Positions 32,943 through 42,655 of a DNA stretch of 64,000 bases are shown piece by piece. Source of the DNA: Vibrio ponticus (GTDB lineage Bacteria > Pseudomonadota > Gammaproteobacteria > Enterobacterales > Vibrionaceae); contig NZ_AP019658.1 in NCBI RefSeq assembly GCF_009938225.1, forward strand, positions 992,001-1,056,000, written 5' to 3'. Made by a program: the position numbers and the translations under genes. Within the stretch, counting starts at the first letter, position 1. Every line of letters starts with the position of its first letter. The notes under the pieces were generated by a model. The model did not search any database. It saw only the letters and a program-made list of their open reading frames with translations, and had not been told where the DNA came from.

Positions 32943-33836
32943 TTAAATACGCTCGATGTCTTTCGTACCAAACAGACCATATGGCTTGAAGGCAAGGATG
33001 ATTAGCAGCACATAAAATGGTGCAATGTTGTATAGGTTGCCCACTTGCAGATATTGGCTATCAACAAACTCGGCGAGGTTCTCCAATAAGCCGATAGTAA
33101 TACCGCCAACTATCGCCCCTACCACCGAATCTAAACCACCTAAAATCACCGCAGGGAACACCTTAATGCCAATAATCGACAACGCGTCTGATACCCCGTT
33201 AACGATACCGATAACAATGCCTGCCGTTGCTGACACCATGGCGGAAATCGCCCAACTAATCGCAAAGACCTTTTTGATCGAAATACCAAGGCTTTGGGCA
33301 ACCTGCTGGTTAAACGCGGTCGCGCGCATCGCCAAGCCCATCTTGCTGAATTTAAAGAACCAGTAGAAAGCGCCCATGATGATCACGGAGAAGATCAAAC
33401 TCAGGATGTAAGCAAACTCGACGTTCAAGCCACCAATGTTCACCACATTGGTTTCAAATACTTGCGGGTAGGAAACCGCTGAAACGCCGAAGATCCACTT
33501 CATCAATGCTTGGAAAAACATCGATAAGCCAATCGTAACCATGATGACCGAAATAATCGGCTCACCAATTAACGGTCGCAATACGATGGTTTGCACCGCG
33601 ATACCAAAAATGGTCATAAAGGCTAAGGTGAGTAGAAAGCCGAGAACGAATGGCAGCTGCAAGTGCACTAACGCCGCCCAACACACCCATGCACCAATCA
33701 GTAGAAACTCACCTTGCGCAAAGTTCACCACTTGCGTTGATTTGTAAATCAACACAAAACACATGGCGACCACACCGTATAACATGCCAACTATCACGCC
33801 ATTAATGACGAGCTGTAATAATAAGTCCGTATTCAC
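32943..33836 (-). CDS. ABC transporter permease (LivH-like)
   Basis: 297 residues, about eight hydrophobic segments. LLLQLVINGVIVGMLYGVVAM and NFAQGEFLLIGAW are typical LivH motifs, as is VILGGLDSVVGAIVGGITIG near the C-terminus. It starts with GTG, overlapping the stop of the acyl-CoA synthetase gene (TAGTG), so the genes are co-translated. Confidence 0.92.
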   Translation of the reverse strand: MNTDLLLQLVINGVIVGMLYGVVAMCFVLIYKSTQVVNFAQGEFLLIGAWVCWAALVHLQLPFVLGFLLTLAFMTIFGIAVQTIVLRPLIGEPIISVIMVTIGLSMFFQALMKWIFGVSAVSYPQVFETNVVNIGGLNVEFAYILSLIFSVIIMGAFYWFFKFSKMGLAMRATAFNQQVAQSLGISIKKVFAISWAISAMVSATAGIVIGIVNGVSDALSIIGIKVFPAVILGGLDSVVGAIVGGITIGLLENLAEFVDSQYLQVGNLYNIAPFYVLLIILAFKPYGLFGTKDIERI

Positions 33837-35788
33837 TATGCGATCCTCCGTTGTTCGCTTTGCTCTGCAACTGGTTCGTGTTCAATCAGTGTTTCCACCA
33901 CCAGTGAAGTTTTGATACGTGTCTTAGTGCCATCTTGATAAGTGATCACCGTATCGACATCGACATTCGGTTGGTCGCTATAGATGGTCTCGATAATGTC
34001 GCCATACTTCTCTGCTACTACACCACGGCGCACTTTACGGGTTCGAGTTAACTCGCCATCATCGGCATCTAACTCTTTGTATAACAATATGAATTTACTT
34101 ATTTTTTGCGCATCAGGCAGTGACTCATTCACCTTAAGTACTTCTTCGCGGATCGCCTGGTAAACCTCTGGCTGAGCAGACAGGTTGGTATAGTTGGTAA
34201 AAGCGATACCTTTTTGTTCTGCCCACTTAGCGACAATGGCATAGCGAATACAGATGATTGCAGACAACCAAGGACGCTGTTTACCCAGCACCACCGCTTC
34301 TGCGATAAATGGCGAGAACTTGAGTTTATTTTCAATAAACTGCGGAGAATAACGGTCACCATGGCTGGTTTCAGACATATCTTTCAGGCGATCAATCACC
34401 ACCAAATGGCCTGATTCTTTAAAGTAGCCCGCATCACCGGTATGCATCCAACCATCACGAACGTCTTCCTCATAAGCCTTCATGTTGTTGAGATAACCGG
34501 TGAACATACCGCTGCTTTTCGCAATGATTTCCCCCACACCGTTACTGTCTGGGTTAATCACTTTCACTTCGGCATTATCAAAAGCGACACCAACCGAGTC
34601 ATAGTCCACATCGTCCGATTGATGCACCGTGTAAGCGCCGCACATTTCTGTCTGACCATAGAGTTGTTTCAGCGGCACACCAATCGCTTGTAAATAACGG
34701 AAGGTATCGGGACCCATTGCCGCTCCGCCAGTTGCCGCCGATGTTAAGTTCGAAAAACCTAAGCGGTCACGCAGTGCACGCAGCAAAATAAACTCCGCCA
34801 ATTTAGAACGTTTGCCTTGTTCAAGGGCTTGGTTGGCAAGCTTCATGCCCCAGTTATACATCTTCTGCTTAAATGGAGTGGAATCCATCATGCGTGCAGA
34901 CACGTCAGCGACGATGTTTTCCCATACACGTGGGGCTAACAATACAAAGCTAGGACCGATTTCTCGCAAGTCAGACATCATGGTCTCTTGCTCTTCGACG
35001 AAGTTTACAATTTGACGCGCCACCAAAGCCTGACCCACCACGTACACTTGCTCCATAATCCAAGGTAACGGCAGTACTGAGACATAGTTATCGCCCGGAC
35101 TACGGGGATCAGCACGCAGGTAAGCCGCACAATGGTCGAGAAATGTGCCGCTGTGCAATAACGCTAATTTCGGTTTAGACGTCGTCCCTGAGGTGGTACA
35201 AAGAATCGACAGATCGTCGCCTTTGGTAGCTGCGACTAGCTGAGTGTATCTATCTGGATGAGCTTGATCGATTGCTTGACCTTGCTGGTAGAGCTTTTCA
35301 ACATCAATTAAGCGCGGATCATCATACTTACGCATGCCGCGAGGGTCGCAATAAACAATAAACTCAACACTGGGAATTTCATCGCCCAATTCGAGTAGTT
35401 TGTCACATTGCTCTTCATCTTCGGCAATGACCACTTTGGCTTTCGCGTAGTTAATTAGGTACGCCACTTCTTCATGCATCGAGTCTTGGTAAATCCCCAG
35501 CGAATAGGCTTTGATCGCGTGAGCGGCTAATTCTCCCCATACCCATTCAGGTCGATTGTCCCCTAACAGACCTACGACGTCGGTTTCACCGATACCTAAC
35601 GCTTGCAAAGCCAGCGCCATCCACTTAACGCGATTTTGGTAATCTAGCCAGGTGAACTCACGCCAAATACCGAACTCTTTCTCGCGCATGGCGACATCGT
35701 TAGGCCAAAATTGAGCGTTGAACTGCAATACTTTAGGGAAAGTATCTAGGTTCTCGATGTCTGCCCAGTCATTACGTTGCTGCACCAT
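33836..35788 (-). CDS. AMP-forming acyl-CoA synthetase (long-chain type)
   Basis: 650 residues. P-loop LSILCTTSGTTSKPKLALL, LYGQTEMCGAYTVHQ, the YEEDVRDGWMHTGDAGYF block and IDRLKDMSETSHGDRYSPQ, which holds the hinge region, place it with FadD15-like synthetases. It makes a CoA thioester with ATP to AMP plus PPi. It starts with ATG overlapping the livG-like stop (TAATG). The position between livG and livH suggests it acts on the imported acid. Which acid is unknown. Confidence 0.87.
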   Translation of the reverse strand: MVQQRNDWADIENLDTFPKVLQFNAQFWPNDVAMREKEFGIWREFTWLDYQNRVKWMALALQALGIGETDVVGLLGDNRPEWVWGELAAHAIKAYSLGIYQDSMHEEVAYLINYAKAKVVIAEDEEQCDKLLELGDEIPSVEFIVYCDPRGMRKYDDPRLIDVEKLYQQGQAIDQAHPDRYTQLVAATKGDDLSILCTTSGTTSKPKLALLHSGTFLDHCAAYLRADPRSPGDNYVSVLPLPWIMEQVYVVGQALVARQIVNFVEEQETMMSDLREIGPSFVLLAPRVWENIVADVSARMMDSTPFKQKMYNWGMKLANQALEQGKRSKLAEFILLRALRDRLGFSNLTSAATGGAAMGPDTFRYLQAIGVPLKQLYGQTEMCGAYTVHQSDDVDYDSVGVAFDNAEVKVINPDSNGVGEIIAKSSGMFTGYLNNMKAYEEDVRDGWMHTGDAGYFKESGHLVVIDRLKDMSETSHGDRYSPQFIENKLKFSPFIAEAVVLGKQRPWLSAIICIRYAIVAKWAEQKGIAFTNYTNLSAQPEVYQAIREEVLKVNESLPDAQKISKFILLYKELDADDGELTRTRKVRRGVVAEKYGDIIETIYSDQPNVDVDTVITYQDGTKTRIKTSLVVETLIEHEPVAEQSEQRRIA

Positions 35789-36588
35789 TACGCGCTCTCC
35801 TCTAATGTTGGCATCTCTTCACCTAGATAAGCTTTCTTAACATGCGGATTTTCCATCACCTGATCCGGATTACCCATCGCGATGTGTTTACCAAAATCCA
35901 GCACTAACACACGATTCGAGATATCCATCACCACCCCCATGTCGTGTTCTATCATGATAATCGTGATGTCTAGCTCCTCATTGAGATCCATGATAAATCG
36001 CGCCATATCCTCTTTTTCTTCGAGGTTCATGCCTGCCATTGGCTCATCAAGCAGTAATAGTTTCGGTTTGAGAGCGATGGCTCGCGCCAATTCCACTCGT
36101 TTACGCAACCCATAGGAAAGCGTGCCTGCTGTTGCTTTGCGAATATGCTGAATTTCAAGAAAGTCGATCACTTCTTCTACATATTTTCGGTGTGCCATCT
36201 CCTCTTTTTGTGCATTGGAAAACCAGTACAGTGGGCCTGTAACAAAGTTATTCTTAAGCAAGTGATGACGACCGACCATGATGTTGTCTAAGACAGACAT
36301 ATGAGAAAACAGCGCAAGGTTTTGAAAGGTACGTCCAATACCGAGTTGGGCTCGTTGGCTTGGTGTTCGCTTAGTCACATCTTTACCAGAAAAAACGACT
36401 GAGCCTTTATTGGGTGTATAACGCCCTGAAATGCAGTTGAGCATTGAGGTTTTGCCAGCGCCATTTGGCCCAATGATTGAAAAGATTTCTTTTTCATTCA
36501 CGTGGAAGCTCACATCGGTAAGCGCTTTAACCCCACCAAAAGCCAATGAAATATCGTTTACCTGCAATAGAGGTGTCTCCGATACCAT
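35788..36588 (-). CDS. Liv-type ABC transporter ATP-binding protein (LivG-like)
   Basis: 266 residues from ATG 36588, with GGGAG 7 bases upstream; a start at 36606 is less likely. Walker A GPNGAGKTS, Q-loop GRTFQNLALF, signature-like LSYGLRKRVELARAI and Walker B LLLLDEPMAGM are seen. It is the first gene of a seven-gene operon (livG, ligase, livH, livM, livK, livF, PaaK-like). A LiuR-like palindrome lies 110 bases upstream. Confidence 0.92.
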   Translation of the reverse strand: MVSETPLLQVNDISLAFGGVKALTDVSFHVNEKEIFSIIGPNGAGKTSMLNCISGRYTPNKGSVVFSGKDVTKRTPSQRAQLGIGRTFQNLALFSHMSVLDNIMVGRHHLLKNNFVTGPLYWFSNAQKEEMAHRKYVEEVIDFLEIQHIRKATAGTLSYGLRKRVELARAIALKPKLLLLDEPMAGMNLEEKEDMARFIMDLNEELDITIIMIEHDMGVVMDISNRVLVLDFGKHIAMGNPDQVMENPHVKKAYLGEEMPTLEESA

Positions 36589-36700
36589 AGTTGATCTCCC
36601 TATCATTTGTTTCGTGCGTTTCTATCAGCACTATTTGAAATCAAACTTAACTTTGATACCGGCAACAGCTTTAAAACCTATGCATCAACTTGTTAATTCA

Positions 36701-36718
36701 GTTTACGTAAACGTCAAC
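36701..36718. promoter_or_regulatory. LiuR-like operator upstream of the Liv-type operon
   Basis: GTTTACGTAAACGTCAAC matches the palindromic ACGTNNACGT type of site described for the MerR regulator LiuR of branched-chain catabolism in gammaproteobacteria. It is placed about 110 bases before the livG-like start. The match is made by eye. Confidence 0.6.
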
Positions 36719-36839
36719 TAGAATTCAGAATAGTGTCTCGATGGTTAAGTTGCAAACCAGTTCCTGATTAAAGATTTGAACTAGCGCAAGTTTTTGGTAA
36801 ATAAAATGTTAACAGTTAATAAGTAGTTTATTCACTTAA

Positions 36840-38546
36840 CTACATATTGGGATAGTTTGGTCCACCACCACCTTCTGGCGGCGTCCAATCAATATTTTGA
36901 CTGGGATCTTTGATGTCGCAGGTCTTGCAGTGAATGCAGTTGGCCGCATTGATTTGCAACACGGGTTGCGCCCTAGATTCCGGCGAGGAGTTCGGCGCAG
37001 AATCCAGCGCAGAGTTCGACCCTGAATCAAACATAGTCTGCTTCTGAACTTGTACAATTTCATACACACCCGCAGGGCAATAACGCTGGGCAGGTTCAGC
37101 ATACAATTCAAGGTTCTGCTCGATTGGAATTCGCTCGCTCTGCAAGCGTAAATGACAAGGTTGATTCTCTTCGTGGTAAATATTTGAGAGAAATACCGAT
37201 GAGAGTCGATCAAAACTGAGTAACCCGTCTGGTTTAGGATATTCGATCACTTGAGAGGAATTAGCCAACATCAATGTTTGATAGTCAGGCCTGTCGCAAC
37301 GTATGTTCCACGGGGCCTTGCCGTTTAGAATACTCTGTTCAAGTAACGCAATGCCACCCCCGCCTAATGTGCCATAGCGATGAATGCCATGGGAGAAGTT
37401 TCTTGCTTTATAGAGTTCGTCATACAACCAAGATTGCTTAAAATGTTTCTGGTAATCAGCCATTTCCGTTTTATTCGCTAACGCTTCAACCACCGATTCC
37501 GCAGCCAACATACCTGACTTCATTGCGGTGTGTGTCCCTTTAATTTTGGCGGGGTTGAGCGTACCTGCATCGCAGCCGATCAATAAGCCACCAGCAAACT
37601 GCTGAGTGGGTAAAGAGTGGTAACCACCTTTGGTTATCGCCCTCGCCCCATAGCTTATTCGCTTACCATTTTTTAAGTATTGGCTAAATAATGGATGGTG
37701 CTTGAGGCGTTGAAATTCTTCGAAAGGACTAAGGTGTGGATTGCTGTAGTTCAAGTCGACAATCAACCCAACAGCCACTTGGTTGTTCTCAAGATGATAA
37801 AGATAGCTACCACCTGTCGCCTCTTTTTGTAACGGCCAACCAGTGCCATGCACCACGAGACCAGGTTGATGCTGCTCGGAGGGCACTTGCCAAAGCTCTT
37901 TAAAACCAATGGCGTAATGCTGTGCGACTTGCTCAGAGTCTAGCTGGAAATGTTTGATCACTTGCTTGCCCAAATGCCCGCGCGCGCCCTCTGCAAACAA
38001 GGTAAATTGGGCTCTAAGTTCAATTCCAGGCTCAAAATTTGCCTTTTGCTCCCCCGCCTTATCCAGCCCCATATCTCCGGTGATCACGCCTTTCACTCTT
38101 CCATCATCAATAATGGGTTGAGCGGCACTAAAACCCGCATACACCTCAACACCGAGCGACTCTGCTTGCTCTGCTAACCAGCGGCACAAATTGCCTAGGC
38201 TTATTATATAGTTATCATGGTTATGCAGCGATTTGGGTACCGCCCAAGGTGCCAGTTCATAACTGTCGCTTTCACTAGTGAGATAACAAGTTTTATCCTC
38301 AGTCACCGCCGTTTGTAACGGTGCCCCAAAGCTTTGCCACTGGGGAAACAACTCCGCCAAGCTGGTGGTATCAAACAGTGCTCCAGACAAGATATGAGCG
38401 CCAACTTCCGAACCCTTCTCTACCACACATACCGAGATGTCTTGCTGCTGCTCAGCGGCTAATTGTTTGATCTTACACGCAGCCGAAAGCCCTGCGGGAC
38501 CGGCACCAACAATCAGCACATCAAATTCCATGCAGTCTCTTTCCAT
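36840..38546 (-). CDS. Electron transfer flavoprotein-ubiquinone oxidoreductase, copy 1
   Basis: 568 residues. The N-terminal FAD motif is DVLIVGAGPAGLSAACKI. GSEVGAHILSGALF and GGLLIGCDAGTLNPAKIKGTHTAMKSG are family-specific. A 4Fe-4S ferredoxin-like end (NCIHCKTCDIKDPSQNI) is followed by PPEGGGGPNYPNM. It accepts electrons from ETF and reduces ubiquinone at the inner membrane. It is divergent from etfBA. A low-complexity DSGSNSALDSAPNSSPES insert near residues 510-530 is absent from copy 2 at 46575. Confidence 0.95.
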   Translation of the reverse strand: MERDCMEFDVLIVGAGPAGLSAACKIKQLAAEQQQDISVCVVEKGSEVGAHILSGALFDTTSLAELFPQWQSFGAPLQTAVTEDKTCYLTSESDSYELAPWAVPKSLHNHDNYIISLGNLCRWLAEQAESLGVEVYAGFSAAQPIIDDGRVKGVITGDMGLDKAGEQKANFEPGIELRAQFTLFAEGARGHLGKQVIKHFQLDSEQVAQHYAIGFKELWQVPSEQHQPGLVVHGTGWPLQKEATGGSYLYHLENNQVAVGLIVDLNYSNPHLSPFEEFQRLKHHPLFSQYLKNGKRISYGARAITKGGYHSLPTQQFAGGLLIGCDAGTLNPAKIKGTHTAMKSGMLAAESVVEALANKTEMADYQKHFKQSWLYDELYKARNFSHGIHRYGTLGGGGIALLEQSILNGKAPWNIRCDRPDYQTLMLANSSQVIEYPKPDGLLSFDRLSSVFLSNIYHEENQPCHLRLQSERIPIEQNLELYAEPAQRYCPAGVYEIVQVQKQTMFDSGSNSALDSAPNSSPESRAQPVLQINAANCIHCKTCDIKDPSQNIDWTPPEGGGGPNYPNM

Positions 38547-38604
38547 GGTTTCTTTCCTTTTTATTGTTATGTTGCCAACTTGTTAACCATCAATATATTT
38601 TAAG

Positions 38605-38620
38605 TTGACGTAAACGCAAA
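38605..38620. promoter_or_regulatory. LiuR-like operator between ETF-QO and etfB
   Basis: TTGACGTAAACGCAAA is close to the site at 36701 when read on the other strand (TTTGCGTTTACGTCAA). It lies in the shared divergent promoter region and could control both directions. Confidence 0.55.
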
Positions 38621-38699
38621 GGTAAATTAACATAAATTTAAACAACACAACATGACGTACAAGTAACCACAATATCTTCACTGTAAAAAGGAATAGAAC

Positions 38700-39452
38700 G
38701 TGAAAATACTAGTGCCGGTAAAAAGGGTCATCGACCCCTACATTAAGGTTCGCGTAAAGCCAGATAACAGCGACGTAGAAACGAACAATGTCAAAATGAC
38801 GATTAACCCGTTTTGTGAGATAGCGGTAGAAGAAGCCGTTAGGCTCAAAGAGCAAGGGATTGCCGAAGAAGTTATTGTGGTCAGTGCGGGGGAAACAAGT
38901 AGCCAAGAGCAGTTACGCACTGCCCTCGCCCTCGGAGCCGATCGAGCGATTCATATTGATACCGAAAACAATATCGAGCCGTTGATTGTGGCTAAGTTAT
39001 TGAAAGCCTTAGCAGAACGTGAACAAGTAAGCCTAGTGATCACGGGTAAACAATCGATTGATACTGACAATAATCAAGTCGCACAAATGCTGTCTGCCCT
39101 CATGGATTGGCCGCAAGCGACGTTTGCTTCCGAAATATCTATCTCCGATCAACAACTACAAGTCACTCGAGAAGTTGATGGTGGATTGATGACCGTTGCT
39201 ATGCCTTTACCTGCCGTGGTCAGTACCGACCTTCGCCTCAACGAACCTCGCTTCGCTTCATTACCTAATATCATGAAAGCAAAGAAAAAACCGATGAGTG
39301 TCGAGACACCAGAGGATCTTGGGGTTGAAGTGAAATTTTCTCAGACCATTAATGAAGTGAAACCGCCACAACCACGCAAAAGTGGCATTAAGGTGGCGAG
39401 CGTTGAAGAACTGCTCGACAAACTACGTAATGAAGCCAAGGTGATCGAATGA
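38700..39452 (+). CDS. etfB: Electron transfer flavoprotein beta subunit
   Basis: 250 residues, standard length. The N-terminus KILVPVKRVIDPYIKVRVKP and the signature VEEAVRLKEQGIAEEVIVVS are typical; TREVDGGLMTVAMPLPAVV is also conserved. It forms the ETF heterodimer with EtfA and carries electrons from acyl-CoA dehydrogenases such as LiuA to ETF-QO. It starts with GTG. The last 4 bases overlap etfA. Confidence 0.95.
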   Translation: MKILVPVKRVIDPYIKVRVKPDNSDVETNNVKMTINPFCEIAVEEAVRLKEQGIAEEVIVVSAGETSSQEQLRTALALGADRAIHIDTENNIEPLIVAKLLKALAEREQVSLVITGKQSIDTDNNQVAQMLSALMDWPQATFASEISISDQQLQVTREVDGGLMTVAMPLPAVVSTDLRLNEPRFASLPNIMKAKKKPMSVETPEDLGVEVKFSQTINEVKPPQPRKSGIKVASVEELLDKLRNEAKVIE

Positions 39453-40375
39453 AGAACTTAATCATCGCAGAACACGACAACCATCAACTTCATGCTGATA
39501 CGCTCAAAGTCATTGATGCTGCTCGCCAAGTCAGTGAAGAAAACACGCTTTTAGTGATTGGTAGTGACTGCCAAACCGTTGCACAGCAGGCAAGCCAAGC
39601 TAATCATGTCACGCAAGTATTGGTTATCGATAGCCCCAACTATCTCCATCATTTCGCAGAAAACCTGGCTCCTGTGATTGCCAATCTCGCCTCAGACTTT
39701 CAAGCCGTTTGGTTTTGTGCCTCTTCAAAAGGTAAAGACCTATCTCCTCGCGTCGCCGCTAAACTTGATGTTGGGCAGATTTCCGATATCGTTCAAGTCG
39801 TCAATCAAGACACGTTTATTCGCCCTATCTATGCAGGTAACGCCTTCGCGAGTGTCACAACAAGCGATCCTGTTCGCGTGATCACGGTTCGTCCATCCGC
39901 GTTCGAACCTGTTGGGCTTAGCAACACCGCGCCTATCGAAAGTTACCAGACAGATTTAACTCAAGCGCCAGTGACGCTCATCAGCGTTGATAAAACTGAA
40001 AGTGAGCGTCCTGAATTAACCGCGGCTGAAGTGGTGGTGTCAGGCGGAAGAGGCGTTGGCAGCAAAGAAAACTTTGCTTTGATCGAGCAAGTCGCGGACA
40101 AATTGGGCGCAGCGATTGGCGCTTCACGAGCCGCGGTAGACGCTGGGTATGTCGCCAATGATCTGCAAGTAGGACAGACGGGTAAAATCGTCGCGCCTAA
40201 GCTCTATATTGCTGTTGGTATCTCAGGAGCAATTCAACATTTAGCCGGCATGAAAGAATCGAAAGTGATAGTCGCAATCAACAAAGATCCTGATTGTCCT
40301 ATATTTGAAATAGCGGACTATAGTTTGGTCGGCGACCTATTTGAAATTCTGCCGCAGCTCGTAGAGCAGCTGTAA
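39449..40375 (+). CDS. etfA: Electron transfer flavoprotein alpha subunit
   Basis: 308 residues. The C-terminal FAD domain is clear: [66 protein letters not shown]. The start overlaps etfB by ATGA. It binds the catalytic FAD of ETF. Terminator-like sequence is found about 90 bases after the stop. Confidence 0.95.
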   Translation: MKNLIIAEHDNHQLHADTLKVIDAARQVSEENTLLVIGSDCQTVAQQASQANHVTQVLVIDSPNYLHHFAENLAPVIANLASDFQAVWFCASSKGKDLSPRVAAKLDVGQISDIVQVVNQDTFIRPIYAGNAFASVTTSDPVRVITVRPSAFEPVGLSNTAPIESYQTDLTQAPVTLISVDKTESERPELTAAEVVVSGGRGVGSKENFALIEQVADKLGAAIGASRAAVDAGYVANDLQVGQTGKIVAPKLYIAVGISGAIQHLAGMKESKVIVAINKDPDCPIFEIADYSLVGDLFEILPQLVEQL

Positions 40376-40404
40376 TCAGTACAACTGATCAGTTATCAGG
40401 CTCT

Positions 40405-40464
40405 TTTGTGTATACAACTTTATGCATAATTGTATATTTGGATGTATACGCAGCTGTATACGAT
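40405..40464 (+). promoter_or_regulatory. Repeated TGTATAC motifs upstream of aacS
   Basis: TGTATA starts at 40409, 40431, 40443 and 40455; the last three are spaced exactly 12 bases apart. The first is part of the palindrome TTGTGTATACAA. TGTATACA-like half-sites are common operators of GntR-type regulators. A cooperative operator array is inferred. Confidence 0.45.
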
Positions 40465-40496
40465 AAAGGGGATTAGCGGTTTGATCCCCTTTTGTC
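40465..40496 (+). terminator. Rho-independent terminator after etfBA
   Basis: AAAGGGGAT (40465) pairs with ATCCCCTTT (40484) around a 10-base loop and is followed by TGTCG; the A-run before the stem makes it usable in both directions. Confidence 0.65.
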
Positions 40497-40594
40497 GTTA
40501 CTACACAATCTTTAGTTGCCGTGATCAAGCGCCATCAGCAATAAACACTAACCAGGAACACCGTTTCAAGGGAAACATAACGGAGTAATTCATA

Positions 40595-42655
40595 ATGAAG
40601 GAATCACCAATATGGTCGCCAACAGAAGAGCGAATTGCCAACAGTAACCTTGCTCGCTTTATCGATCAAATAAACCATCTTGATAACTCAGAGCCAATTT
40701 CGGATTACTCCTCACTTCACCAATGGTCACTAACGCACAACGAGGAATTTTGGCGCCAAACTTGGAATTTCTGTGATGTGGTTGGTGAGTTGGGCGAAAA
40801 GACCAAGACTATCGGCGCTCCTAAATGGCAACAGCCAGCCCTAAACAGAGATGCGCTATGGTTTGAAGATAGCCAATTGAATTACGCCGAAAACCTGCTT
40901 AAGGATGCGTTAAATGCTGCATTGAAGCATTCAGATCGCGCGTTTGTTACCTTTACTAACGAGCAAAATCAGCAGCGCTCTCTCACCGGACAGCAACTCA
41001 TTGATCAAGTCTACTGTGTGCAAACTTGGTTACGAGAGTGCGGTGTGAGCCAAGGCGACGTTGTAGCAGGCTATTTGCCCTACATTCCAGAAGCGGTTAT
41101 TGCTATGCTCGCCGCCACCAGCCTCGGAGCAATATGGACCTCAACCTCTCCAGACTTTGGTGTAGACAGTGTCATTGAACGCTTTGGTCAGGTTTCTCCC
41201 AAGGTTCTTTTCTGCTGTGATGGCTATCAGTTTAACGGTAAGATTTTCCCGATGCAGGAAAAGAACGCTGCCATTAGCCAAGAGTTAAATCACAGCAAAT
41301 CACTTAACGACAAATCATCTAACGGAAAGATAAGCCGCAACATCAAGGTTTGCCAGATCGACTATCTAAATACTCAATCTCAGTCAAACCCAACAACCGA
41401 GTCTGACTTCATCACGTGGCAAAATCTTTTAACCAAATTCACAGCGAGCTCATCGTCACCAAGACTCACTTTTCAACGCGTACCATTCAACCATCCACTC
41501 TTCATTCTTTACTCCTCAGGAACAACCGGACAACCTAAATGTATCGTGCATTCTGTTGGAGGTACGCTGCTCAATCACTTAAAAGAGCACGTGTTACACT
41601 GTGACGTAAAACCTAGTGATAAAGTGTTTTATTACACCACATGTGGGTGGATGATGTGGAATTGGCATGTCTCGTCACTCGCCTCGGGCGCGACATTAGT
41701 GATTTATGATGGCAACCCCGTTTACCCTGATAGCAGCACACTATGGCGCCTAGCCGATCAGCAATCCGTCAGCTTATTTGGCACGTCTGCAAAGTACCTA
41801 GAAGCGATCGAACACAGTCATTATTCCCCAAATCAAGAATTTAAATTGCCGAACCTGCGCACCCTTTGCTCTACGGGTTCGGCGCTTTATCCGGAACAAT
41901 TTAGTTATGTATATCAGAACATTAAGTCTGATTTACATCTTGCTTCCATCTCAGGTGGCACTGATATTTGCGGCTGCTTTGTACTCGGCAACCCTATCTC
42001 ACCGGTTTACAAAGGAGAATGCCAACACGCAGGTTTAGGCGTGGATGCTCAAGTGCTAAATGACAAAGGCGAGCGAGTAATACAACAACGTGGCGAGCTC
42101 ACCTGCGTCAATTCTCTACCTAATTTCCCTATCGGTTTTTGGAATGATGATGGCGAGCGCTACCACAACGCCTATTGGGACAAATTCCAAGATGTTTGGC
42201 ACCATGGTGATGATGTCATGCAACGCAATACGGATGGTTTTGTATTCTATGGGCGCAGTGACGCGACCCTAAATCCCGGAGGAGTAAGGATCGGCACCGC
42301 AGAGATTTATCAGCAGGTTAATCATATCGCGGGCGTGGAGGATTCGATTGCAGTAGGCAAATTGCGTCTACAAACAGAAGAGATATGGCTGATGGTAAAG
42401 CTTGAGAAAAACATTGTTCTTAATCAGACACTTAAAAACCAAATTAGCGCTGTATTAAAAAACAACTGTTCTCCACGCCATGTACCTAAGCAGATATTTG
42501 CCATTAGCGATATCCCCAAAACCCGTTCAGGTAAAATCGTTGAGTTAGCGGTAAAACAAGTAATCAATGGTCAAGACGTAAAAAATGTCGGCGCTATCGC
42601 TAACCCAGAGATATTAGAAGAGATAAAAGCGCTCACCTCTGCTATCAACTCCTAA
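40595..42655 (+). CDS. aacS: Acetoacetyl-CoA synthetase
   Basis: 686 residues. The N-terminus and the motifs VAGYLPYIPEAVIAMLA, FILYSSGTTGQPKCIVH (AMP-binding loop), TTCGWMMWNWHVS and GGTDICGCFVLGNP match acetoacetate-CoA ligases, which are longer than acetyl-CoA synthetases. The C-terminal KTRSGKIVELAVKQ carries the acetylatable catalytic lysine. It activates the acetoacetate made by LiuE. GGAG lies 8-10 bases upstream of the ATG. A short insertion rich in Asn/Lys/Ser (SLNDKSSNGKIS) interrupts the usual sequence near residue 235. Confidence 0.93.
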   Translation: MKESPIWSPTEERIANSNLARFIDQINHLDNSEPISDYSSLHQWSLTHNEEFWRQTWNFCDVVGELGEKTKTIGAPKWQQPALNRDALWFEDSQLNYAENLLKDALNAALKHSDRAFVTFTNEQNQQRSLTGQQLIDQVYCVQTWLRECGVSQGDVVAGYLPYIPEAVIAMLAATSLGAIWTSTSPDFGVDSVIERFGQVSPKVLFCCDGYQFNGKIFPMQEKNAAISQELNHSKSLNDKSSNGKISRNIKVCQIDYLNTQSQSNPTTESDFITWQNLLTKFTASSSSPRLTFQRVPFNHPLFILYSSGTTGQPKCIVHSVGGTLLNHLKEHVLHCDVKPSDKVFYYTTCGWMMWNWHVSSLASGATLVIYDGNPVYPDSSTLWRLADQQSVSLFGTSAKYLEAIEHSHYSPNQEFKLPNLRTLCSTGSALYPEQFSYVYQNIKSDLHLASISGGTDICGCFVLGNPISPVYKGECQHAGLGVDAQVLNDKGERVIQQRGELTCVNSLPNFPIGFWNDDGERYHNAYWDKFQDVWHHGDDVMQRNTDGFVFYGRSDATLNPGGVRIGTAEIYQQVNHIAGVEDSIAVGKLRLQTEEIWLMVKLEKNIVLNQTLKNQISAVLKNNCSPRHVPKQIFAISDIPKTRSGKIVELAVKQVINGQDVKNVGAIANPEILEEIKALTSAINS

